Below are positions 1 through 5,340 of a stretch of 7,093 nt of DNA, piece by piece; the stretch's first letter is position 1; every line of letters starts with the position of its first letter. The translations under genes and the position numbers were made by a program. This DNA is from an uncultured Akkermansia sp. (GTDB taxonomy: Bacteria > Verrucomicrobiota > Verrucomicrobiia > Verrucomicrobiales > Akkermansiaceae): the NCBI GenBank assembly GCA_947585525.1, contig CANPXA010000090.1, positions 1 to 7,093 of the forward strand, written 5' to 3'. The notes under the pieces were generated by a model. It was not told where the DNA came from. It saw nothing but the letters and a program-made list of their open reading frames with translations, and did no database searches.

Positions 1-503
1 GTTGAATCCGCGTACAACTCGCCGCGCGTGCGCAATTCTCCCTCGCGCGGAACATCCTCGGAGCTGCCGCGCGCCTCAATGCGGCTGATGGTGTGCACCC
101 CATCCTCCCCTTCTCGCCAGAAAACAGCAACCGGCAGTTCCTGTCCGGGATGAAAGCAACGTGCCTTCTTTATCTCAGGGGGAGGAGCCGGACGCCCTTC
201 GAAGGGCTGCAGGGAGGAGGCCGATTCGGCGCGCTCATTGATGAGCTTTTGCCAATCGTCCTTTTCCCACCAGATGGATCGCCCGATCAGGGGAGAAACG
301 CCGAGACGTATCGCATCGGTGTCGATGTCGAAATAGCCGTGCCAGTCGTAATCGGCCTTCACCAGCATGCGAGGGACGGATGGCGACGAGTCGCACAGAG
401 CCCTGCTGCGCTCATAAAGAAGCATCACATCGAAGTGGATAACTGCGGCCACCAGCAGCGCCAATACGGTGGAAACAATGATTCTGGGGGCAAGCTGGGG
501 CAT
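1..503 (-). CDS. Hypothetical membrane-anchored protein, 3' end cut off by the window
   Basis: Reading the minus strand from the ATG at 503 gives 167 open codons that run off the left edge, so the C-terminus is missing. The product begins MPQLAPRIIVSTVLALLVAA. Residues about 8-25 form one hydrophobic segment, so a signal anchor or single transmembrane helix is likely, with the rest outside the cytoplasm. After it come an acidic, aromatic stretch (ADYDWHGYFDIDTD, about residues 50-63), a charged helix around KDDWQKLINERAES, a proline-rich linker (RPAPPPE) and a strand-rich region beginning GQELPVAVFWREGEDG. I do not recognise the family. The second half faintly recalls the small anchored GDYXXLXY-type proteins, but the defining motif is not clearly present, so I assign no function. 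The ATG at 503 is chosen because it sits about 18 nt after the predicted transcription start and directly before the hydrophobic segment. The frame stays open upstream, so a longer N-terminus is possible. No clear Shine-Dalgarno is seen. Confidence 0.75.
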   Translation of the reverse strand, partial: MPQLAPRIIVSTVLALLVAAVIHFDVMLLYERSRALCDSSPSVPRMLVKADYDWHGYFDIDTDAIRLGVSPLIGRSIWWEKDDWQKLINERAESASSLQPFEGRPAPPPEIKKARCFHPGQELPVAVFWREGEDGVHTISRIEARGSSEDVPREGELRTRGELYADS

Positions 504-527
504 CGTGAACTCAATCAGTTTATGGGG

Positions 528-556
528 AGTATAACACACAGCTGAAACGATCCCAA
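528..556 (-). promoter_or_regulatory. Sigma-70-type promoter for the leftmost minus-strand gene
   Basis: On the minus strand, TTGGGA (551-556, 4 of 6 matches to the -35 consensus) is followed by an exact 17-nt spacer and TATACT (528-533, 5 of 6 matches to the -10 consensus). The predicted start is near 521, giving a leader of about 18 nt before the ATG at 503. It is called by eye from consensus; no start-site data were available. Confidence 0.5.
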
Positions 557-648
557 GGAAATTTATTTCGTGGACCCAAAGCACACGTGTCCCAGGAAAA
601 CGCGAGTGCACAGGAGAGCATCGTAGCATCATGTAGCATAAGCCGTTG

Positions 649-666
649 GTTATTTACGAATTACGA
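649..666 (+). repeat. Intergenic AT-rich motif, copy 1 (relative at 6279-6296)
   Basis: The 18 bases GTTATTTACGAATTACGA match the segment at 6279-6296 (GCTATTTACGATTTGCAA) at 14 positions without gaps. Both lie in spacers between divergent genes and both are followed within about ten bases by AGGGA. This may be a dispersed intergenic element, but two copies of a short AT-rich motif could also be chance. Confidence 0.3.
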
Positions 667-704
667 TCTCAGGGAATTCGCGCGCGGGGCGCGGTGAAGA
701 TTTT

Positions 705-824
705 ATGGGGACGCGTGTGGTCCATTCGACCGGAAAAATAAATTTTGCGCACCTATTAACGGGATTTGACGATGGGGGCTTCTTTTTTCTACTTGCCATT
801 GCGGGCTCCTGTGTGTTAGCATGA
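705..824 (+). CDS. Possible 39-residue small protein or leader peptide before the STAS gene
   Basis: An ATG at 705 opens 39 codons ending in TGA at 822-824. GGTGA at 693-697, complementary to the usual 3' end of 16S rRNA, lies 7 nt before the ATG, a better ribosome site than most genes in this window have. The stop overlaps the downstream STAS start as ATGA (821-824), a typical arrangement for translational coupling. The C-terminal half is hydrophobic (GGFFFLLAIAGSCVLA), so the product could insert in a membrane or act only as a coupling leader. I recognise no family. Short ORFs with these traits also arise by chance, and no promoter is obvious upstream of 693. It would explain why the STAS gene has no Shine-Dalgarno of its own. 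Confidence 0.3.
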   Translation: MGTRVVHSTGKINFAHLLTGFDDGGFFFLLAIAGSCVLA

Positions 825-1390
825 AAACAATCGTTATGGCTGACAATTCACTTACTTTTCATGAATTTGAAGACTGTTTATGGGTGCGCTGTTCCGCGCG
901 AGGCTGCTTCGTGAACAGTCCTCAACTGAAAAACATCGCGGACAAATATCTTGAGAGAGAAGGCAAAAACATCGTGGTCGATTTAGAACTCTGTCCGGGG
1001 GTGGATTCCACATTCATGGGGACTCTGGCGGGCATCGCTCGTCACTGCCTGCAAAAGAACGGCTCCCTTCATATCGCTGATCCCACCGAGCGCACCCGAG
1101 CCTCGATGGAAAGCCTCGGGTTGGATATGCTCCTGGAGATCGACCCGCCGGATGCAGCATGGCAAGCCGACAAGGCGGAACGCAGAGCTACGATGGTTCA
1201 AGACTCTCAATCCCTTGGCGACAACGAATCTGCGCCCCTGTCGGAGCTGGAGCGAACCCGCCACGTGCTGGAAGCTCACAACACACTGCGCTCCATGAAC
1301 CGTCAGAATGACGAAACCTTTGGCTACGTGTGCGAGACCCTTGAAGAAGACCTCATGCGCCACGAAAATGAGCAAAGCGATGAAGTCTGA
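821..1390 (+). CDS. STAS-domain protein (anti-sigma-factor-antagonist-like) with helical C-terminal tail
   Basis: This 189-residue cytoplasmic protein has no signal peptide. Residues about 13-108 fit a STAS domain: strands around LTFHEF and LWVRCSA, helix NSPQLKNIADKYLE, the core strand NIVVDLELC (50-58), the conserved loop with Asp62-Ser63 (GVDSTFMGTLAGI), then GSLHIADP and the closing helix MESLGLDMLLEI. In SpoIIAA/RsbV-type antagonists the Ser or Thr just after this strand is phosphorylated by an RsbW-like kinase; Ser63 is the natural counterpart here. Residues about 138-185 are charged and probably helical, which is not part of a minimal STAS protein of about 110 residues and may bind a partner. 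No RsbW-like kinase or PP2C phosphatase is in the window, so the partner is unknown. The gene overlaps the following DUF2851 gene, so the two are probably cotranscribed. The alternative start ATG at 836 would remove five residues; neither start has a clear ribosome site. Confidence 0.8.
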   Translation: MKTIVMADNSLTFHEFEDCLWVRCSARGCFVNSPQLKNIADKYLEREGKNIVVDLELCPGVDSTFMGTLAGIARHCLQKNGSLHIADPTERTRASMESLGLDMLLEIDPPDAAWQADKAERRATMVQDSQSLGDNESAPLSELERTRHVLEAHNTLRSMNRQNDETFGYVCETLEEDLMRHENEQSDEV

Positions 1391-2780
1391 CGCTCCGCTA
1401 CAGACCTTGGCTGATGCCTATCGCCAGCTCTTGGACTCCATTGAGAATAGCTCAGATGATCTCACCGCAGCAGAGGGTTATGTTCCCCAGCAGGCTCCCT
1501 TCGCTGAATTGGAAATCCAGAGTCTCTGGGCCACGGGCATCTTCAGCAACGAGGGCGAAACCGTCCGTCACGGTCACCTGCGTATCCTTGACTTCGGCGA
1601 ATGGAATCGCGGTCCGGGACCGGACTTCCAGTACGCCGAGGTAGAAATTGACGGCAAGATCATGCGTGGTGACATTGAGATTGATCCGCGCGCACAGGAT
1701 TGGGAAAACCATGGGCACGGCGCCAATCCGAACTTCAACAATGTCGTGCTCCATGTGGTTCTTTCTGCACCTCCGCGTGGATGGTTTACACGCAATTCCC
1801 TGCACATGGAGATTCCCGTGTACCACCTGGATTCAGAGAGCATCCGCGCTTCTCTCGGCATCGAGCGGACCCGCGCCGTTACCCATCTGAAAACTCCTCT
1901 GTGTCGCACTCCTCTCAGTGAAATGGAGCCGGCTCGCATCGAACAAATGTTGAAATCCGCCGCTGCGTTCCGTCTGTCCCTCAAGCGAAAACGGTTCAAG
2001 CGACAAATTGTTGCCTTCGGAGAAAAACAAGCATGGTATGAAGCCTGGGCGGACACTCTCGGCTTCAGTGCAAATCGCGAGCCCATGCTCATCACCGCAC
2101 GCAGAGCTCCCCTGCGCCTTCTCGGCAAAAACGCCGAGGCCATCCTGCTAGGCGTAGCAGGCTTTCTCACACCTGTCCTCCCCTCCCGATCGTCCAACGA
2201 AGCTCGGGAATACCACCGGAAGGTGTGGGACGCTTGGTGGAAAATCAAAGACTCCTTCAGTCTGAGCGACCAGAGAGCCCCTGTTTGGAACTACGCCGGG
2301 ATTCGTCCCCTCAATCACCCTCAGCGCCGCGTGGCAGCTCTTGCCATGCTTGCCTTACACTGGGATGAACTGTACCCCTTTTTCCATGCAGCCGGTGCCA
2401 AGAAACTCTGCTCGCTCCTCACTCATTTGCACCATCCATTCTGGGATCATCAAAGCATGATCCACACCCCTCGTCTCAACCGCCAAACATCCCTCATCGG
2501 ACGTGAGCGTATCCGCAATTTTTTGAGTAATTATCTCTACGTCCACGACGAGAGTTCAGAATCCCTTGCTGCCTACTTCAATCTTCGTGCGGGAGCCATG
2601 CCTGCCCGAGCTTCTTCCGTCGCAAAGCAACTCTTCGGCGAACGCTCGGATCTCCGTTCCCTTCTCTCCCTCGAATACGCTCACCAAGCTCTTCTCCAGA
2701 TCGCTTCGGACTTTTGTACGTCCAATACCTGCCACAACTGCCTCTTTCCTATCCAGCTCAAGCGCTGGAGTATGCCATAA
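1380..2780 (+). CDS. DUF2851 family protein
   Basis: This is a 466-residue protein of unknown function. The family is recognised from the conserved N-terminal block: SLWATGIF (about 48-55), GHLRILDFGEWNRGPGPDF (65-83), GDIEID (97-102), DWENHGHG (107-114), then FNNVVLHVV (119-127). This block is the diagnostic part of DUF2851. The C-terminus carries Cys446, Cys451 and Cys454 (CTSNTCHNC), which could bind a metal. The middle (180-430) is mostly helical and basic (KRKRFKRQ at 202-209). There is no signal peptide or membrane segment, so the protein is presumably cytoplasmic. The start at 1380 overlaps the STAS gene by 11 bp and has a weak GAG 7 nt upstream; ATG 1368 would add four residues and has no ribosome site. 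The GPDF and GDIEID spacing recalls restriction-endonuclease-fold nucleases, but this is only a resemblance. No terminator is visible after the stop. Confidence 0.85.
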   Translation: MKSDAPLQTLADAYRQLLDSIENSSDDLTAAEGYVPQQAPFAELEIQSLWATGIFSNEGETVRHGHLRILDFGEWNRGPGPDFQYAEVEIDGKIMRGDIEIDPRAQDWENHGHGANPNFNNVVLHVVLSAPPRGWFTRNSLHMEIPVYHLDSESIRASLGIERTRAVTHLKTPLCRTPLSEMEPARIEQMLKSAAAFRLSLKRKRFKRQIVAFGEKQAWYEAWADTLGFSANREPMLITARRAPLRLLGKNAEAILLGVAGFLTPVLPSRSSNEAREYHRKVWDAWWKIKDSFSLSDQRAPVWNYAGIRPLNHPQRRVAALAMLALHWDELYPFFHAAGAKKLCSLLTHLHHPFWDHQSMIHTPRLNRQTSLIGRERIRNFLSNYLYVHDESSESLAAYFNLRAGAMPARASSVAKQLFGERSDLRSLLSLEYAHQALLQIASDFCTSNTCHNCLFPIQLKRWSMP

Positions 2781-2993
2781 CATTGGGGAATATTGAATGG
2801 GGGGAGCATGTACTAATTTTCAACACCGTACATCTCCAGACAACGCCGAATTTCGGTACAACGGGGGAGTTTTGCCATCGGCTAGCGCTATTTATCTGCT
2901 CCATACGATTGAACATTCTTGGGTCGAATGTGGTCTTGCACTTTACCGTTGTATCATCCCCTTTTATAATGTTCGTTCCTTGTTATTCTTTCT
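2781..2993. other. Non-coding spacer after the DUF2851 gene
   Basis: About 210 bases contain no convincing gene. There is a run of G at 2798-2803, a short inverted repeat CCGAATTTCGG at 2846-2856, and at the right end the promoter at 2942-2970. The open frames across this stretch give Cys- and Phe-rich products with no ribosome site and no family features. The short inverted repeat has no T-run immediately after it and is not a convincing terminator. Confidence 0.5.
2942..2970 (+). promoter_or_regulatory. Near-consensus promoter upstream of the small ORF and recombinase
   Basis: A perfect TATAAT at 2965-2970 lies 17 nt after TTTACC (2942-2947, 4 of 6 matches to -35). The predicted start is about 2977, about 17 nt before the ATG of the 51-codon ORF and roughly 195 nt before the recombinase ATG. 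The plain reading is that it drives both. It is one of the strongest sigma-70-type promoters in the window by eye. Confidence 0.55.
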
Positions 2994-3149
2994 ATGAAAC
3001 ATACACACTACCAAGAAAGATGGGCAGCGGCTCGCGTGCTGCATCGCACATTATTCCTTAATCAGGATTTGCGTTTTTCACGCACGTCCGAAGGCTGCGT
3101 TCCTGTGACGATTTTCGGCCCCATCCGGGTTGAATCCAACCTCATATAA
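2994..3149 (+). CDS. Hypothetical 51-residue small protein upstream of the recombinase
   Basis: ATG 2994 to TAA 3147-3149 encodes 51 residues beginning MKHTHYQERWAAARVLHRTL and ending IRVESNLI. The N-terminal half looks like a basic amphipathic helix, the C-terminal half like two strands (CVPVTIFGPIRVE). It starts about 17 nt after the predicted transcription start of a near-consensus promoter and stops 21 nt before the recombinase ATG, so the two would share an mRNA. No Shine-Dalgarno is seen, as for most genes here. I recognise no family. It could be a small DNA-binding or directionality-type partner of the recombinase, by position only, or a regulatory leader ORF. The size and absence of a ribosome site keep confidence moderate. 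Confidence 0.4.
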   Translation: MKHTHYQERWAAARVLHRTLFLNQDLRFSRTSEGCVPVTIFGPIRVESNLI

Positions 3150-3170
3150 ACTCAATAAAAAACTCAAACT

Positions 3171-4199
3171 ATGATAAACGAAACCGTACAAGAACCGAAC
3201 GATCATGTCATCTCCACGCTGCTCAATCAATTACCGATCAGCCCCATGGATATCATCCGACTCTTCGTTGAGTTCGCAGAAGTTGCCTCCGTCACAACTT
3301 CCGACAAGGAATCTATCATTAGTGCATTCAGACGAGTCATCCACACGGGTGTCTCCGGAGTCGCTGAGATGGAAAAAAGTGTCTCCTTTGAGACAGCCGT
3401 CAAGGAAAGCCTCCAAGCTCGCTGGAACCGTCGTCCTGCCACCCTGGCCGACCTACGTTCCTACTCCAATCGCTTGCTGCACGAAGCCGGAACGATGCAG
3501 CAAGCCCCACTACGAAGCATCACCAGTGAACAATGCCGCGAGCTTCTTCAGACAAACTTCGGATACAGTCCTCACGTTTTTCGCAAAGCCAAAGCTGTGC
3601 TTCACAGCATCTTTTCTCTCGGCATCAGGCGTGGCTGGTGTACCATAAACCCCGTCAAGGCTCTTGAATCTCCACCCGTCTATGAGGAACGCATTATCCC
3701 TCTCACCGGAGGTCAGATCCGAGCCCTCATGCGCGCCTGTCGCGATAAGGATCTCCTCATCATGCGCCCCTCCGTCCAACTGCTTCTGTGGTGCGGAGTG
3801 CGTCCGGGTGAAATCCGGCGCCTGCGGTGGCGGGACATCGACAAGAGAGAGAAGGTTGTCTACATTGAGGGACGAGCAAGCAAGACCGGAGGACCTCGAG
3901 CCGTTCCCCTCCGTGGTCAGGCTCTTGAACTTCTCGACTACAAGCGTCCTCCCGGTGAATTGATCGCTCCGAGGAACTGGACGCGTCTCTGGCGTCGCCT
4001 GCGACTGCGAGCCGGTATCAAGCGTTGGCAGCGGGATGTTATGCGGCATACCTTTGCATCCTTCCACCTCAAACGCTTTCACAACCTCATTCAACTTCAA
4101 GAGGAAATGGGGCACCGAGACTGCAATCTTCTGCGCACTCGTTATCTCAATCTACGCCACGTTTCTTCCTCCACGGCGCGCCGATTTTTTAACTGTTGA
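3171..4199 (+). CDS. Tyrosine recombinase / phage-type integrase family protein
   Basis: This 342-residue protein cuts and rejoins DNA through a tyrosine nucleophile. Residues about 72-165 look like the SAM-like core-binding domain (SFETAVKESLQARW, helices to GIRRGWCTINPVKAL). The catalytic domain runs from about 175 to 340: Arg211 in CGVRPGEIRRLRW, Lys238 in SKTGGPRAVPL, the second box DVMRHTFAS with Arg292, His315 in EMGHRD, and Tyr325 in RTRYLNL. The first position of the usual HxxR box is Asp289 instead of His. About 70 residues precede the core-binding domain, making the protein longer than XerC/XerD (about 300). The leader before ATG 3171 is A-rich with no Shine-Dalgarno. The gene converges on dprA with a 43-bp gap. 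No attachment sites, cargo or excisionase are recognised, so it may be a resident recombinase or a remnant of an old element. Its native target is unknown. Confidence 0.88.
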   Translation: MINETVQEPNDHVISTLLNQLPISPMDIIRLFVEFAEVASVTTSDKESIISAFRRVIHTGVSGVAEMEKSVSFETAVKESLQARWNRRPATLADLRSYSNRLLHEAGTMQQAPLRSITSEQCRELLQTNFGYSPHVFRKAKAVLHSIFSLGIRRGWCTINPVKALESPPVYEERIIPLTGGQIRALMRACRDKDLLIMRPSVQLLLWCGVRPGEIRRLRWRDIDKREKVVYIEGRASKTGGPRAVPLRGQALELLDYKRPPGELIAPRNWTRLWRRLRLRAGIKRWQRDVMRHTFASFHLKRFHNLIQLQEEMGHRDCNLLRTRYLNLRHVSSSTARRFFNC

Positions 4200-4226
4200 A
4201 GGTTAAATTCCTCTTCCGCGGGTACA

Positions 4227-4238
4227 GGGTATATACCC
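4227..4238. repeat. Perfect 12-bp palindrome between convergent recombinase and dprA genes
   Basis: GGGTATATACCC is a perfect palindrome in the 43-bp gap between the two converging stop codons. A nearby CGGGTA (4219-4224) can instead pair with TACCCG (4234-4239) around a 9-nt loop. There is no T-run on either strand directly after it, so a standard intrinsic terminator is not supported. It could be a weak bidirectional terminator or a protein-binding site. Confidence 0.4.
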
Positions 4239-4242
4239 GACA

Positions 4243-5340
4243 TCACACAAGCTCATAACATCCCCCGGCCGTCGGGCGGAGCTTGCGTTGGATCTGGAGT
4301 TGCATCAACCGAGGAGTCAATTCCCCGGCTGATGTCCCCAAAGCACTGCACAGTGCATCCAATGTACAGTTACCAGCTCTCACCGCCGTGAGGATCGGAT
4401 CCTCCCGTGGATCCCCCACCGCATCAAAAAGAGCGAGTTTCTTCTGTCTCGGCGCGTCCCATCCCATGTCGCCGATGATATCCATGGCGGAGCTGCAAAG
4501 CACCGCTCCGTCCCGTATCAACTTGTGACAACCGGACGAAGACACGCTTCCCACGTGTCCCGGCACGGCAAATACGGTCTTTCCGTATTCCGCCGCAAGT
4601 CCGGCCGTATGCAATGCTCCGCTGCGAGCTCCGGCTTCCACCACCACCGTTGCGCGACTCCAGGCAGCCACAAGTCTGTTGCGCTGAGGGAAGGTGTTGC
4701 GCGAAGGTTTCATATTCATCGGAAACTCGCTCACAACTGCCCCGTTTCCATCCGCTATCCTTCTTGCCAAGTCTGCGTTCTCCGGGGGGAAGATCGAAGA
4801 GAGTCCTCCTCCCATCACCGCTATGGTGCGCCCCTGCCCCTCCAAGGCTCCTAAGTGCGCCGATGTGTCGATCCCTCTCGCCAAACCGGATATGATGCAG
4901 CACCCGGCGCGGTCTGCCAACTCGCGAGAAAAGTTCCTCGCACAACCTAACCCATACGGTGAGGCCATCCGCGTACCCACAACCGCCACGGCTCTCGCGG
5001 CATCATCCTGCTTCCATTTTCCGTACGAATAGAGCACCACGGGAGGATCGCTCATGGTGCGCAAGGCGTCCGGATAATCCTCATCAAGAAAGGTTGTGAT
5101 GCACACTCCCGCCCGCTCAGCGCAATCCATTTCCGCATGGACTTCCGTGCAATGCTTCCAATCTGCTATCGAGGCCGCCACGGCATCTCCCACGCGCGGC
5201 ACCTGACGCAGCATCTCCTGCGGAGCGGACAACACAAGCTCCGCCGTTCCGAAGTACTCCAACAGGGCACGCACCCGCACCGACCCCAACCCGGGGATGA
5301 GATTAAGCGTGATGAGAGCCTCTCGTGCAGTCATTTCCAT
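4243..5340 (-). CDS. dprA: DNA-processing protein DprA
   Basis: This 365-residue cytoplasmic protein is DprA (Smf), which binds incoming single-stranded DNA and loads RecA during natural transformation. Residues about 10-60 form a helix-hairpin-helix region (LNLIPGLGSVRVRALLEYFG). The Rossmann-like core spans about 80-285: VAVVGTRMASPYG (118-130), SGLARGIDTSAHLGAL (151-166), GGGLSSIFPPENADL (177-191), SEFPMNMKPSRNTFPQRNR (204-222), VVVEAGARSGALHTAGLAAE (232-251) and FAVPG (257-261). Residues about 310-365 fit the C-terminal winged-helix domain. The length is normal for the family and no break is seen. The gene directly follows nadC, with TGA then ATG, so the two are one transcription unit. 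The start at 5340 is fixed by GGAG six nt upstream; the in-frame ATG at 5334 would be too far away. No other competence gene lies in the window, so DprA alone does not show that the organism is transformable. Confidence 0.96.
   Translation of the reverse strand: MEMTAREALITLNLIPGLGSVRVRALLEYFGTAELVLSAPQEMLRQVPRVGDAVAASIADWKHCTEVHAEMDCAERAGVCITTFLDEDYPDALRTMSDPPVVLYSYGKWKQDDAARAVAVVGTRMASPYGLGCARNFSRELADRAGCCIISGLARGIDTSAHLGALEGQGRTIAVMGGGLSSIFPPENADLARRIADGNGAVVSEFPMNMKPSRNTFPQRNRLVAAWSRATVVVEAGARSGALHTAGLAAEYGKTVFAVPGHVGSVSSSGCHKLIRDGAVLCSSAMDIIGDMGWDAPRQKKLALFDAVGDPREDPILTAVRAGNCTLDALCSALGTSAGELTPRLMQLQIQRKLRPTAGGCYELV

Larger units (their letters stand above)
504..820. other. Intergenic region between two divergent genes
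   Basis: This 317-bp spacer holds the minus-strand promoter at 528-556, the 8-bp palindrome ACACGTGT at 583-590, and GTAGCAT repeated twice 10 bp apart (623-629 and 633-639). It also holds an AT-rich motif at 649-666 and a possible 39-codon ORF starting at 705. For the STAS gene, TTGCCA (793-798) and TAGCAT (817-822) with an 18-nt spacer is the best promoter candidate I can find. Its -10 would overlap the ATG at 821, so it would fit only the second in-frame ATG at 836. No RNA gene or terminator is evident. Confidence 0.5.

Noticed and set aside
93..545. Plus-strand open frame of 150 codons
   Set aside because: It lies opposite the minus-strand gene at 1-503, which has a promoter, a hydrophobic N-terminus and better protein-like composition. 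The plus-strand product is Gly-, Arg- and His-rich with no ribosome site.
617..639. Short repeated AGCAT units as an operator
   Set aside because: The units are only 5-7 bp, unevenly spaced, and not aligned to a promoter; chance is sufficient.
1574..2248. Long minus-strand open frames opposite the DUF2851 gene
   Set aside because: The plus-strand frame shows clear family conservation; the antisense products are Arg- and Ser-rich shadows.
2846..2856. CCGAATTTCGG inverted repeat as a terminator for the DUF2851 gene
   Set aside because: The stem is only four to five pairs with almost no loop, and no T-run follows it.
2714..3061. Plus-strand open frames across the end of the DUF2851 gene and the following spacer, including 2797-2997
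   Set aside because: One starts inside the DUF2851 gene in another frame; both give Cys- and Phe-rich products without a ribosome site or domain features, and they cover the promoter at 2942-2970.
3510..4115. 201-codon minus-strand frame opposite the recombinase
   Set aside because: It mirrors the catalytic domain coding sequence, which carries all recombinase motifs on the plus strand.
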